A stretch of DNA of 64,000 bases from positions 372,001-436,000 of the forward strand of contig NZ_JABBGG010000002.1 in the NCBI RefSeq assembly GCF_012927275.1. The letters run 5' to 3'. Origin of the DNA: Massilia polaris (GTDB taxonomy: Bacteria; Pseudomonadota; Gammaproteobacteria; Burkholderiales; Burkholderiaceae_D). Made by a program: the position numbers and the translations under genes. The notes beneath the pieces were generated by a model that ran no database searches, was not told the DNA's origin, and saw only the letters and a list, made by a program, of their open reading frames with translations. This document shows, piece by piece, positions 8,971 to 18,871 of the stretch (position 1 is the stretch's first letter; every line of letters starts with the position of its first letter).

Positions 8971-11313
8971 TTAGCCCTTCAACTTCGCAAACGCCGCCGC
9001 CATGCTGCCCGCGATCGGCGCCGGCTGCTTGTTCTGATGCTGCGACAAGCGCTTTCCGTCGGTGCGGTCGCCGCGCTGCTCCGGCTTCGAACCGGCCTGC
9101 GGCGCGCTGTCGGTCAAACGCATCGTCAACGCAATGCGCTTGCGCTTCGGATCGACCTCCAGCACCTTCACCTTGACCACCTGCCCCGCCTTGACGACCG
9201 TGTGCGGGTCCTTGACGAAGGTGTTCGACAACGCCGAAATATGCACCAGGCCGTCCTGGTGCACGCCGATGTCGACGAAGGCGCCAAACGCCGCCACGTT
9301 GGTCACCACGCCTTCCAGGATCATGTCCGGACGCAGGTCGCCGATCTCGTCCACGCCTTCCTTGAAGGTCGCGGTGGTGAATTCAGGACGCGGGTCGCGG
9401 CCGGGCTTTTCCAGTTCCTTGATGATGTCGGTGATGGTCGGCACGCCGAACTTCTCATCCGCATAACGCGACGGCGTCAGCGTCTTGAGCAGCGCAGCGT
9501 CGCCAATCACCGCCTTCATCTCTTTCTTGATGTCGGCCAGGATCTTCTCGACCACCGGGTACGATTCCGGGTGCACCGCCGAGGCGTCCAGCGGATTGTC
9601 GCCGTTCATCACGCGCAAGAAACCTGCCGCCTGTTCAAACGTCTTGTCGCCCAGGCGCGGCACCGACTTCAGCGACGCGCGCGAGGTGAACGCGCCCTTC
9701 ATGTCGCGGTACGACACGATCGCCTGCGCGACGCTGCCGGACAATCCCGACACACGCGCCAGCAGCGGCGCCGACGCCGTGTTGACGTCCACGCCGACCG
9801 CGTTCACGCAATCTTCCACCACGGCGTCCAGCGAGCGCGCCAGCTGGGTTTGCGACACGTCGTGCTGGTACTGGCCGACGCCAATCGACTTCGGATCGAT
9901 CTTCACCAGTTCGGCCAGCGGGTCCTGCAGGCGGCGCGCAATCGACACCGCACCGCGCAGCGACACGTCCATGTCCGGCAATTCGCGCGAAGCGAACTCG
10001 GACGCCGAGTACACCGATGCGCCTGCTTCGGAGACAACGATTTTGGTCAGTGTCAGTTCCGGGCGCTGCTTGATCAGGTCCTGGGCCAGCTTGTCGGTCT
10101 CGCGCGACGCGGTGCCGTTGCCGATCGAAATCAGCGACACATTGTGCTTGGCAGCCAGGTTGCCCAACAGGTGCAGCGACCCATCCCAATCGTTTCTCGG
10201 CTGGTGCGGGTAGATGACGGCCGTGTCGACCACCTTGCCGGTGGCGTCGACCACCGCGACCTTGACGCCGGTGCGCAGGCCAGGGTCGAGGCCCATGGTC
10301 GCGTGTGGACCGGCCGGGGCCGCCAGCAGCAGCGCCTTCAGGTTGCGTGCGAACACGTTGATCGCGTCGAGCTCGGCCTTTTCGCGCAGGGCGCCCATCA
10401 GTTCGGTTTCGAGGTGCATGAAGCTCTTCACGCGCCAGGTCCAGCGCGCGGTGTCGGCCAGCCACTTGTCGGCCGGGCGGCCCAGGTTCTTGATGCCGGC
10501 GGCGGCGGCGATGCGGCCTTCGCACGGGTTGTGGGGCGCGTCCCACTTCGGCTTTTCGGCTTCGGTGTCGAGACGCAGCGTCACATCGAGCATGCCTTCG
10601 CGGCGGCCGCGCAGCAGCGCCAGCGCGCGGTGCGACGGCACGGTGGAAATGGTTTCCGAGTAATCGAAGTAATCGGCGAACTTCTCGCCTTCATCCTGCT
10701 TGCCTGCGACAACCTTCGATTCCACCACGCCGTGTTCCTGCACGTATTCGCGCAGCGACTGCAGCAGGGCCGCGTCTTCGGCGAAGCGTTCCATCAGGAT
10801 CTGGCGCGCGCCATCGAGCGCCGCCTTGGTGTCCGGCACGCCAGGATTGTTGCCATCGTCGGTGGAAAATGCTTCGCGCAGGAACTTGCCCGCCTCGGTA
10901 TCGGGCGTCAGGGCCGGGTCGGCCAGCAGCGCGTCGGCCAATGGCGCCAGGCCCGCCTCGATGGCGATCTGGGCCTTGGTGCGGCGCTTCTGCTTGTATG
11001 GCAGGTACAAATCTTCCAGACGGGTCTTGTCCTCGGCCATCGCGATCGCCTGCATCAGCGCCGGGGTCATCTTGTTCTGTTCGGTGATCGACGAAATAAT
11101 CGCCGCGCGGCGGTCTTCCAGCTCGCGCAGGTAGCGCAGGCGTTCTTCGAGCAGGCGCAGCTGGATGTCGTCCAGCCCGCCGGTCGCTTCCTTTCGGTAA
11201 CGTGCGATAAATGGGACAGTTGCGCCTTCGTCGAGCAGGGCGATGGCGGCGGCAACCTGCACCGGCTTGGCGGCAAGTTCGAGGGCGAGACGTTGTTCGA
11301 TAGAAGGCAGCAT
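8971..11313 (-). CDS. tex: Transcription accessory protein Tex (S1 RNA-binding)
   Basis: Starting at the ATG at 11313 ([13 protein letters not shown]) the protein has 780 residues, the standard Tex length; the frame stays open about 200 bp further upstream without family similarity. Order of domains: helical N-terminal region with [16 protein letters not shown], a YqgF/RNase H-like domain ([16 protein letters not shown]), helix-hairpin-helix repeats ([15 protein letters not shown]) and a C-terminal S1 domain ([20 protein letters not shown]). Tex binds nucleic acid and is linked to transcription and virulence gene control. Monocistronic. Confidence 0.95.
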   Translation of the reverse strand: MLPSIEQRLALELAAKPVQVAAAIALLDEGATVPFIARYRKEATGGLDDIQLRLLEERLRYLRELEDRRAAIISSITEQNKMTPALMQAIAMAEDKTRLEDLYLPYKQKRRTKAQIAIEAGLAPLADALLADPALTPDTEAGKFLREAFSTDDGNNPGVPDTKAALDGARQILMERFAEDAALLQSLREYVQEHGVVESKVVAGKQDEGEKFADYFDYSETISTVPSHRALALLRGRREGMLDVTLRLDTEAEKPKWDAPHNPCEGRIAAAAGIKNLGRPADKWLADTARWTWRVKSFMHLETELMGALREKAELDAINVFARNLKALLLAAPAGPHATMGLDPGLRTGVKVAVVDATGKVVDTAVIYPHQPRNDWDGSLHLLGNLAAKHNVSLISIGNGTASRETDKLAQDLIKQRPELTLTKIVVSEAGASVYSASEFASRELPDMDVSLRGAVSIARRLQDPLAELVKIDPKSIGVGQYQHDVSQTQLARSLDAVVEDCVNAVGVDVNTASAPLLARVSGLSGSVAQAIVSYRDMKGAFTSRASLKSVPRLGDKTFEQAAGFLRVMNGDNPLDASAVHPESYPVVEKILADIKKEMKAVIGDAALLKTLTPSRYADEKFGVPTITDIIKELEKPGRDPRPEFTTATFKEGVDEIGDLRPDMILEGVVTNVAAFGAFVDIGVHQDGLVHISALSNTFVKDPHTVVKAGQVVKVKVLEVDPKRKRIALTMRLTDSAPQAGSKPEQRGDRTDGKRLSQHQNKQPAPIAGSMAAAFAKLKG

Positions 11314-11579
11314 TGGGACAGTCTTAGGTGAGTCAAGCCCGGAATGATTACGCAATCGCCGCGAATGCGCCAGTCTTGACAGGGTCGGGTGCGTGTGCAC
11401 GGTTGTCAATCGAGCAACACGATCTTCCCGATTTGATTTAACATCGATTGATCTAAGGCAAGGAATTGCCTGCGTCAACGATTTATAGGTGTGAAAGAGA
11501 ACAGACCACAATTGCTCCGATGTTAGATAATATCGGTTGTTGTCGTTTTTGATACGGCCTTTTCAGAACAATACAGACG

Positions 11580-14500
11580 ATGGAATTCACGCGCGAAGAA
11601 CACCGCGAAATATCGACGGCGGCCCCCCGCGCCGCCAGCCCGGCGCCCGGCCTTCCTGCGCCTGTGGCCAGCTGGCTGCAGCGGGTCGAGGCTGCCGCCC
11701 ACCCGCAGCCGACGCTGACGGCGGAGCTCAAGGATCCGAAGGTCACCCAGTACCGCTTCGTGTACGTGCTCGCCCCGACCAGCGGCGGCCGCCATGTCGC
11801 CCTGTGCCTGTGCAAGGCGCGCCTGCGCCCGACCGGCGACGTGGCCGCGGCCAGCCCGGTCAGCGAAGTGTTCTCGCTGCTGTCGGCGCCACCGGCCTAC
11901 CTGGAAGGCGACGACGAAGACCTGGTGCGCTTCTTTATCGCAATGCGCAGCGGCGCGGCCTCGGCCGGCGGCGGCGCGACCGAGCCCAAGGGCAAGGTTG
12001 GCGCGATCCTGCTTCAAATGTTGCTTGAACAAGACAAACTGCTGTGGGCAAATTCGTGGACCGACATGGCCAACGGCCTGATTTACCCGCTGAACGCCGG
12101 CGCGGTGCGTGAAGCCAACCTGGTGTGGCGCGACGAAGGCCGCACGGCCCGCCTCGGCTGGCAGGTCCAGCCTGCATCCGGCGCGACCCACACGGCCGCC
12201 GACCAGATCGACTACATGCTGCCGACCGACCCGCCGTGGTACATCGACAACCTGTCGTGCGGGCCGCTGGCGCTGAACCGCGGCGGCGTCGACATCTCGC
12301 TGGCCGAGTTGCAGGCGCTGGTTGCCCAGGCGCCCGCGTTGGCCGGCAACGACAAGAAACGCGTGTCCCAGCTGCTGCTGGCGCATGGCCTGCAACAGCT
12401 GATGCCGCTGCCGCAGCCGCTGACCCAGCGCCTGCGCGACGACGTCAAGCCGCGACCTGTCCTGTTGCTGGACAGCGTCTCGCTGGCGGATGGCACCACC
12501 ACGCGCTGGCACGATTTCGCCGTGCTTTCCTATGATTACGATGGCGAGCGCGTCTCGTTCGACCCGGCCCAGCGCGTGGTGCGCCAGATTGGCGAGGTTA
12601 CCGAAATCATCGCGCGCGACTCCGCCGCCGAAGCCGCCGTACTGGCCGAACTCACCGGACTTGGTTTCCACAAGCCAGCCACGCCGCCCCTGAACGGACT
12701 GGCCGGCGCGCTTCAGCTTGAAAGCCAGGCGCACTGGCTGCGCTTCGCCGCAGATGGCCTCGATACCCTTCCCGATCACGGCTGGCAAGTGGTCAGGTCA
12801 CCGAAATACCGTTACGACGTGGTCGCAGTCGAAGACTGGTACGCCGACATCGACGAGCCTGCCGAAGCAGGCAACGCCTGGTTCGAACTTGAACTGGGCA
12901 TCGTGGTCAACCAGGTGCGGGTGCCGCTGCTGCCGGTCCTGGTGCAACTGATCCGCAGCGCACCGAGCGATTTCGACGCCGAGGTGCTGGCCGCGCATGC
13001 CGACATCGACCAGATGCTGGCCACCTTGCCGGATGGCGTGCGCGTGGCGCTGCCGTGGGGCCGCCTGAAACCGATCCTCGGCACGCTGGGTGAGCTGTAT
13101 TTCAACGACAAGATCAAGACCAGGGTTCGGCTGTCGACGCTGGATGCTGCGCGCCTCGAGGAACTGGCGCGCGGCACCGAGCTGCGCTGGACCGGCGGCG
13201 AGCAGCTGCGCGAAACCGGCCGCAAGCTGAGCCAGTTTGGTTCGGTGCAGAAAGTGCCGACCCCGGCCAGCCTGCAGGCAACCTTGCGCGACTACCAGGC
13301 CGACGGCCTGGCGTGGATGCAGTTCCTGCGCGAATACAACCTGGCCGGCATCCTGGCCGACGATATGGGCCTGGGCAAGACCGTGCAGACGCTGGCCCAC
13401 ATCCTGGTCGAGAAGGAATCGGGCCGCATGACCAAGCCGGCGCTGGTGATCGCGCCGACCAGCCTGATGACCAACTGGCAGGAAGAGTCCGCCCGCTTCG
13501 CGCCGAGCCTGCGCGTGCTGCTGCTGCAGGGCAAAGAGCGGATGGACCTGTTCGACAAGATCGAAGAGCACGACCTGGTGCTGACCACCTACGCGCTGTT
13601 GCCGCGCGACGAGGAAAAGCTGCGCGAGCACGAATACCACCTGGTCATCCTCGACGAATCGCATTACATCAAGAACACCCGCTCGAAGGCGGCGCAAAGC
13701 GCGGGCCTGCTCAATGCGCGCCACCGCCTGTGCCTGTCGGGAACGCCGCTGGAGAACCACCTGGGCGAGCTGTGGTCGCAGTTCCACTTCCTGCTGCCGG
13801 GCCTGCTGGGTGACGAAAAGACCTTCAACAGCCAGTTCCGCCACCCGATCGAGCGCCAGGACGATCCGCTCCGCCGCGCCCTGTTGAATCGCCGTATCCG
13901 CCCGTTCCTGCTGCGCCGGACCAAGGACAATGTCGCGAAGGAATTGCCTCCCAAGACCGAGATGGTGCGCAAGGTGGAGTTGGCGGGCGCCCAGCGCGAC
14001 CTGTACGAAACCGTGCGCCTCGCGATGGACAAGAAGGTGCGCGATGAAATCGACAAGAAGGGCGTGGCGCGCAGCCAGATCGTCATCCTCGAAGCGTTGC
14101 TCAAGCTGCGCCAGGTCTGCTGCGACCCGCGGCTGGTCAAGGCGCTGCCTGCGCGCAAGAAGGACAGCGGATCTGCCAAGCTGATCGACCTGATGCAGAT
14201 GGTCGACGACCTGCTCGAGGAAGGCCGCAAGATCCTGGTGTTCTCGCAGTTCACCAGCATGCTCGAACTGATCCAGATCGAACTGGACGCGCGCCGCATC
14301 CGGTACGCGCTGCTGACCGGCGAGACGCGCGACCGCGCCGCGCAGGTAGCGGCATTCCAGCAAGGCGCGGTGCCGATCTTCCTGATCAGCCTGAAAGCGG
14401 GCGGCGTCGGCCTGAACCTGACCGCGGCCGACACCGTGATCCACTACGACCCGTGGTGGAACCCGGCGGCCGAGAACCAGGCCACCGACCGCGCCTGGCG

Positions 14501-14687
14501 CATCGGGCAGGACAAGCCGGTGTTCGTGTACAAGCTGATCGCCAAGGGCACGCTGGAAGAAAAGATCCAGCTGCTGCAGCAGAAGAAGTCGGACCTCGCC
14601 AATTCGATCCTGGCCGAAGGCGAGTCGCACAAGCTGGCGCTGACGCAGGAAGACCTGCAAGCGATCTTCGCGCCGCTGGAAGAGTAA
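11580..14687 (+). CDS. SNF2-family DNA-dependent ATPase/helicase (DESH type)
   Basis: A 1035-residue SNF2 ATPase. The N-terminal ~560 residues have no recognised motif. Then motif I DDMGLGKT (about 594-601), motif II DESH (about 691), motif III SGTPLENHLGELWS, and the second RecA domain with SQFTSMLELIQ, SLKAGGVGLNLTAADTVI and the final DRAWRIGQ arginine motif. These enzymes translocate on duplex DNA and remodel DNA-protein complexes. Starts at the first ATG after a likely promoter region divergent from tex. It is not RapA by length or N-terminus; role unknown. Confidence 0.9.
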   Translation: MEFTREEHREISTAAPRAASPAPGLPAPVASWLQRVEAAAHPQPTLTAELKDPKVTQYRFVYVLAPTSGGRHVALCLCKARLRPTGDVAAASPVSEVFSLLSAPPAYLEGDDEDLVRFFIAMRSGAASAGGGATEPKGKVGAILLQMLLEQDKLLWANSWTDMANGLIYPLNAGAVREANLVWRDEGRTARLGWQVQPASGATHTAADQIDYMLPTDPPWYIDNLSCGPLALNRGGVDISLAELQALVAQAPALAGNDKKRVSQLLLAHGLQQLMPLPQPLTQRLRDDVKPRPVLLLDSVSLADGTTTRWHDFAVLSYDYDGERVSFDPAQRVVRQIGEVTEIIARDSAAEAAVLAELTGLGFHKPATPPLNGLAGALQLESQAHWLRFAADGLDTLPDHGWQVVRSPKYRYDVVAVEDWYADIDEPAEAGNAWFELELGIVVNQVRVPLLPVLVQLIRSAPSDFDAEVLAAHADIDQMLATLPDGVRVALPWGRLKPILGTLGELYFNDKIKTRVRLSTLDAARLEELARGTELRWTGGEQLRETGRKLSQFGSVQKVPTPASLQATLRDYQADGLAWMQFLREYNLAGILADDMGLGKTVQTLAHILVEKESGRMTKPALVIAPTSLMTNWQEESARFAPSLRVLLLQGKERMDLFDKIEEHDLVLTTYALLPRDEEKLREHEYHLVILDESHYIKNTRSKAAQSAGLLNARHRLCLSGTPLENHLGELWSQFHFLLPGLLGDEKTFNSQFRHPIERQDDPLRRALLNRRIRPFLLRRTKDNVAKELPPKTEMVRKVELAGAQRDLYETVRLAMDKKVRDEIDKKGVARSQIVILEALLKLRQVCCDPRLVKALPARKKDSGSAKLIDLMQMVDDLLEEGRKILVFSQFTSMLELIQIELDARRIRYALLTGETRDRAAQVAAFQQGAVPIFLISLKAGGVGLNLTAADTVIHYDPWWNPAAENQATDRAWRIGQDKPVFVYKLIAKGTLEEKIQLLQQKKSDLANSILAEGESHKLALTQEDLQAIFAPLEE

Positions 14688-14795
14688 GGACCCAAGCACT
14701 CCCGGCAGGTTCATCGCCTGTCGGGAACCAACTTTTCCCCCACATGTTACTCTTCAAGCAAGGATGGCTTTCATCCATGTTTGGAGAGTCGGTCA

Positions 14796-15980
14796 ATGCA
14801 TGATCAGGGACAGCGTGTCAAAGTGCTCAGCGCGGGGATCTTCAGCCTTTTGCTGGCGCTCGGCGTCGCCCGCTTCGCGTACACGCCGCTGCTGCCCCTG
14901 ATGCAGAGCCAGGCCGGACTCGGTATCGCCGAGGCGGGCTGGCTGGCGGCCATCAACTACGCCGGCTACCTGGGCGGCGCACTGACCGCTTCCCTGATCA
15001 GCGACCTGGTCCTGAAGGACCGCCTCTACCGGATCGGGATGGTGGTGGCGCTGGCCAGCACGGTCGTGATGGGCCTGAGCACCGATGTGGCCGTCTGGGC
15101 GGTGTCGCGCTTCTTCGCCGGCCTCAGCAGCGCGGCCAGCATGCTGCTCGGAACCGGGCTGATCCTCAACTGGCTGATGCGGCATGGCCATCGCAGCGAA
15201 CTCGGCATCCACTTCGCGGGGATCGGCCTTGGCATCGCCGGCTGCGCCATGCTGGTCGAGTTCATGACGCCGTGGCTGGACTGGCGTGAGCAATGGTTCG
15301 CCTTTACCGCCGTCGGATTCTTCCTGCTGGTTCCCGCGCTGCGCTGGCTCCCCAGGCCGGACACCAGCGGCCTGCCGACCAACAGCCAGCAAATGGCCGA
15401 CCATCCTCCGGGCAAGTTGTACCTGCGGATTTTTACGGCCGCCTATTTCTGCGCGGGTGTCGGTTTCGTCATCAGCACCACCTTCATCGTGGCCATCGTC
15501 AACAAGTTGCCGAACCTGGCTGGACAGGGAAACCTCGCTTTCCTTGCCATCGGTATTGGCGCGGCGCCGGCCTGCATCGCCTGGGATTTCGTCGCGCGCC
15601 GTATCGGCGACGTGAACGCGCTGATCCTGGCCGCCGGCCTGCAGGTGATCGGGATCCTGCTGCCGGTCCTGGCCGGCGGCCTGGCGATGACCCTCGTCGG
15701 CGCGCTGCTTTTCGGCGCCACCTTTGTCGGCATGGTCAGCCTGGTCATGACAATGGCGGGCCGCTACTATCCGACCCGTCCCGCCAAGATGATGGGGAAG
15801 ATGACGTTGTCCTACGGCACCGCGCAAATCGCCGCCCCGCTCGTCACCGCCGCGCTTGCCACGAATTTTGGCAGCTATGAAGTCGGGCTCTACCTGGCGG
15901 CGGGTGTCATGGTGATTGGGACATTATTGCTGCTGGCGTTGAAGCTGGTCGAACCGGAAGCGGCTCCCGGCCGCGCGTGA
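14796..15980 (+). CDS. MFS transporter, YbfB/YjiJ family
   Basis: A 394-residue inner-membrane protein with about 12 predicted hydrophobic segments. The opening VLSAGIFSLLLALGVARFAYTPLLPLM and WLAAINYAGYLGGAL are hallmarks of the YbfB/YjiJ subgroup of major facilitator transporters. The ATG at 14796 is preceded by GGAGAG with a 7-nt spacer. Substrate is unknown. It follows the SNF2 gene by about 110 bp and is probably transcribed separately. Confidence 0.88.
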   Translation: MHDQGQRVKVLSAGIFSLLLALGVARFAYTPLLPLMQSQAGLGIAEAGWLAAINYAGYLGGALTASLISDLVLKDRLYRIGMVVALASTVVMGLSTDVAVWAVSRFFAGLSSAASMLLGTGLILNWLMRHGHRSELGIHFAGIGLGIAGCAMLVEFMTPWLDWREQWFAFTAVGFFLLVPALRWLPRPDTSGLPTNSQQMADHPPGKLYLRIFTAAYFCAGVGFVISTTFIVAIVNKLPNLAGQGNLAFLAIGIGAAPACIAWDFVARRIGDVNALILAAGLQVIGILLPVLAGGLAMTLVGALLFGATFVGMVSLVMTMAGRYYPTRPAKMMGKMTLSYGTAQIAAPLVTAALATNFGSYEVGLYLAAGVMVIGTLLLLALKLVEPEAAPGRA

Positions 15981-16080
15981 CGACGTTGCGCCAATGCATC
16001 ATGCATACGTCCAAGTTATATATACAGACTGACAATGCAAGGCTTATACTTGCCCGGTTCTTTTCAACGGGAAGCTTGTA

Positions 16081-17202
16081 ATGCCCAGCAGTTTCACCCT
16101 GGCCGATTGCTTCCGCACCATTGCCGAGCTGCGTGGCGATATCGTGTGGATTGTCGACTGCAGTACCGGCGTACTGGAATATATCAGCCCATCCGCCGCT
16201 AGCTTGCTTGGCTATCCTCCTTCCCGTTTCCGAGCGCAGCTGGCCAATGGCGGTGACGGTCCGCTGGCGCGGCTATGCGAAGGACTGGACGAACGGCTGC
16301 GCCGTTTCGCTTCCGGCGACAGCACCCGGCTGAGCATCACCCGCGAATTCGACATCCCCCACGCCACGCGCCCGCGTCCGGTGCCGGTCGAAGTTGCCTC
16401 GACCTTGCTGGTGACCGCTGGCGGCGCGGCGCACTCCGTCGTCGGTACCATCCGCGACCTCAGCGCGCGGCGCGAGCTCGAGGCTGGCCAGCGCCGTTTC
16501 GCCAGCATGCTCAATCACGAGTTCCGCACGCCGCTGTCCACCATCGACGGCGCCATCCAGCGCCTTGAAGCGGCCGGCACTGATGCGGACGACGCCACGC
16601 GCCAGCGTTACCGCAAGATTGCCGGCGCAGTCGACCGGATGATCGCCATGCTGGACGAATACCTGTCACCCGACCGCCTGGACGCCACCGGGCACAAGCG
16701 CAAGGAACACCAGGCCGAGCCGCTGCGCCTGCTCGATGAGGCGGCCGGGATTGCGCGAGCCGCCGGGCGCACCGCAACTGTTGCCGCCGCCGGCTTGCCG
16801 GTTAAGATCCGCTGCGCGCCCGATGGTTTGCGGCTGGCCCTGAAAGTGTTAGTGGAAAACGCCATTCAGTATTCGCCGGAGGATGCCGTTATCGAGCTGT
16901 CCGGCGCACCTGCCGAGGGCGGCATTGCGTTGCTGGTGCGCGATAAAGGCGAGGGCGTGCCGGATGCCGACCTCGCGTGCGTATTCGGCAAATTTTATCG
17001 TGGCAGTAATGCCGGCACACGGCCCGGCTCCGGGTTAGGCCTGTACATGGCGCGCTCGGTGGTCGAAGTCCACGGCGGCAGCCTGTCGGTAAATAACCAC
17101 GATGAATGTGGCGCCATCTTCAGGTTGTGGCTGCCGCACAAGGACTTCCCCGGGAAAAAGGTTGCACCGGGCGGGGGCAGCAGTGATAATTCACCCGATT
17201 AA
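16081..17202 (+). CDS. PAS-domain sensor histidine kinase
   Basis: A 373-residue kinase without transmembrane segments, so likely cytoplasmic. PAS domain at about 10-130 (IVWIVDCSTGVLEYISPSA...LLGYPP), HisKA dimerisation helix with H146 in NHEFRTPLS, then a HATPase domain with the N box (VLVENAIQYSPED) and glycine boxes (DKGEGVPD, GSGLGLYMARSVV). The response-regulator gene follows by 57 bp, forming a two-component pair. The signal is unknown. Confidence 0.92.
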   Translation: MPSSFTLADCFRTIAELRGDIVWIVDCSTGVLEYISPSAASLLGYPPSRFRAQLANGGDGPLARLCEGLDERLRRFASGDSTRLSITREFDIPHATRPRPVPVEVASTLLVTAGGAAHSVVGTIRDLSARRELEAGQRRFASMLNHEFRTPLSTIDGAIQRLEAAGTDADDATRQRYRKIAGAVDRMIAMLDEYLSPDRLDATGHKRKEHQAEPLRLLDEAAGIARAAGRTATVAAAGLPVKIRCAPDGLRLALKVLVENAIQYSPEDAVIELSGAPAEGGIALLVRDKGEGVPDADLACVFGKFYRGSNAGTRPGSGLGLYMARSVVEVHGGSLSVNNHDECGAIFRLWLPHKDFPGKKVAPGGGSSDNSPD

Positions 17203-17259
17203 CCAAGGGTATGCGCTCGACTGTAAGTAACACTAGCCTGTTTTAATGAATCACCAACA

Positions 17260-17955
17260 ATGGCGCGCCCTATGACGCAAATTCTTATCGTTGAAGACAA
17301 CGGCGATTATGCCGCCGACATGGCCGAGTTCCTTGTGGGACTCGACCACCAGGTGGAAGTTGCCACCTCCGCGGCCGACATGTGGGCCGCGTTGACGCGC
17401 AATCCCCATGCAGTTGTCGTGCTCGACCTCGGCCTGCCTGACGAGGATGGCTTCAACGTCATCCCGCGCATGCGCCAGCTGTATCCTGAAATCGGCTTGC
17501 TGGTGCTGACCGGCCGCGTCGCCTTCGACAGCCGCATCATGGGCCTGCGCCTTGGCGCCGACCATTACCTGACCAAGCCGATCAAGTTTCCCGAGCTGGC
17601 CGCGCACATCGAGGCGCTCGACCGCCGCGTCCGTCCGCAGGAACCGGCGCCGGCCCTGAGCAAGTGGACCTTGAAAGTGACCGCCCGCCAACTCGAACTG
17701 ATGGGCGAGGTCATCGACCTGACGGAAAAAGAGTGGAACTTCCTGCACTTGCTGACCATGAACACGCGCCCGGTGCCGCGCCAGGTGATCGTGGCCCGCA
17801 TGGGCGGCGATGATCCTGAGGCAAGCCGCCGGGTCGACATGCTGGTTTACCGCCTGCGCAAGAAGGCCCGCCTCGGCCTCGGGCAAGACCTGCCGCTGCG
17901 CAGCGCCTATGGCGAAGGCTACAGCCTGTCTGCCGGATTCAACCTGTCTTCGTGA
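17260..17955 (+). CDS. OmpR/PhoB-family response regulator
   Basis: A receiver domain (ILIVEDNGDY; phospho-acceptor aspartate in VVLDLGLPDEDG, D56 here; KP lysine in LTKPIKF) followed by a winged-helix DNA-binding domain ending in VDMLVYRLRKKARL...YGEGYSL. The first ATG gives 231 residues; an internal ATG at 17272 (MTQILIVED) is an equally good start, and neither has a clear ribosome binding site. It is the partner of the preceding PAS kinase. Confidence 0.92.
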   Translation: MARPMTQILIVEDNGDYAADMAEFLVGLDHQVEVATSAADMWAALTRNPHAVVVLDLGLPDEDGFNVIPRMRQLYPEIGLLVLTGRVAFDSRIMGLRLGADHYLTKPIKFPELAAHIEALDRRVRPQEPAPALSKWTLKVTARQLELMGEVIDLTEKEWNFLHLLTMNTRPVPRQVIVARMGGDDPEASRRVDMLVYRLRKKARLGLGQDLPLRSAYGEGYSLSAGFNLSS

Positions 17956-17957
17956 AA

Positions 17958-18011
17958 AGGGACAGAGTCAAACGCGCATCGGCCTCTGCATTTTTTAAAT
18001 AGGGACAGAGT
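17958..18011 (+). repeat. AGGGACAGAGT direct repeat pair upstream of RAYT gene
   Basis: AGGGACAGAGT occurs at 17958-17968 and 18001-18011, each preceded by A-rich sequence, 43 bp apart, between the response regulator stop and the RAYT transposase start. A near-copy in the opposite orientation is at 20126-20140. REP-like repeats flanking RAYT genes are the expected substrates of these enzymes. Confidence 0.6.
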
Positions 18012-18060
18012 GACGGGAATCCGCTAGAATACGCAGATCCCGATCATTTTCGCCCTGTTT

Positions 18061-18759
18061 ATGGCCCGCCTGCCCCGCCTTGTCCTTCCCAATCATCCTC
18101 ACCACATCATCCAGGAAGGCAACGATCGCCAGCTGATCTTCCGCGAGGATGAGGATTACCAGCGTTTTTTGGGCTGGCTGAAGGAAAGCGCGCGCGAATT
18201 CAAGGTGTCCGTCCACGCCTATGCGCTGATGCCGAACCACCTGCACCTGCTGGCGTCACCGACGACAGAAGACGGGCTGGCGCGCATGATGCAAAGGGTT
18301 GGGCGCTACTACGTGCCTTGGTTCAACCAGAAATACGAACGTCTGGGCGGCCTGTTCCGCGGGCGCTTCAAGACCTCGCTGATCGATTCCGAGCGCTATT
18401 TCATGGTGTGCAGCCGTTATATCGAGTTCAATCCGGTCCGAAACGGCGTCGCCAGCGATCCTGCCGACTATCAATGGTCCAGCTACGCCCACCATGCCGG
18501 CGTGCGCCAGGATTCGCTGATCATCGACCACGCCCTCTATTGGGGGCTGGGCAATACTCCGTTCCAGCGCGAAGCCGCCTACATCGAGTTGGCCCGGCAG
18601 CCTCTGTCGTCCGAAGAACTCGACAGCATTAACCAGGCCGTTTTGAAAGGCTGGCCGCTGGGATCGGATGCCTTCAAGACCCAGTTGCAGCAGAAAGCCA
18701 AACGCCAGGTGCTTCCGGCCAAGCGCGGCCGGCCGTTCAAGGCGAAGCCGGTCGCTTAG
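18061..18759 (+). CDS. REP-associated tyrosine transposase (RAYT), Y1/IS200-like
   Basis: A 232-residue Y1-type HUH nuclease. The metal-binding histidine pair is H60 and H62 in LMPNHLHLL; GGLFRGRFKTSLID, SRYIEFNPVRNG and the YQWSSY motif are typical of RAYT/TnpA_REP proteins. A basic C-terminal tail (KAKRQVLPAKRGRPFKAK) follows. RAYTs are usually single-copy, non-mobile genes that process REP sequences; the AGGGACAGAGT repeats around this gene fit that. It carries no second transposase or terminal repeats of a full IS. Confidence 0.9.
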   Translation: MARLPRLVLPNHPHHIIQEGNDRQLIFREDEDYQRFLGWLKESAREFKVSVHAYALMPNHLHLLASPTTEDGLARMMQRVGRYYVPWFNQKYERLGGLFRGRFKTSLIDSERYFMVCSRYIEFNPVRNGVASDPADYQWSSYAHHAGVRQDSLIIDHALYWGLGNTPFQREAAYIELARQPLSSEELDSINQAVLKGWPLGSDAFKTQLQQKAKRQVLPAKRGRPFKAKPVA

Positions 18760-18871
18760 ACCTTTGTTGCTGTCCGTCTCTCAATTAGCAGCGTGTGCCA
18801 GGCGCGCGGGGGTATGGTGGTAAGCTGCCTGAATCCATGCGCGGTTTGCCGCGTGGGTCAATTAGGGATAT

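Noticed and set aside
9037-11331. 764-codon frame antisense to tex
   Set aside because: Shadow of the GC-rich tex gene; no recognisable domains.
18061-18759. Complete IS200/IS605 insertion sequence
   Set aside because: The single gene is of the RAYT type, with no tnpB, no left/right end hairpins and no target duplication; treated as a resident REP transposase.
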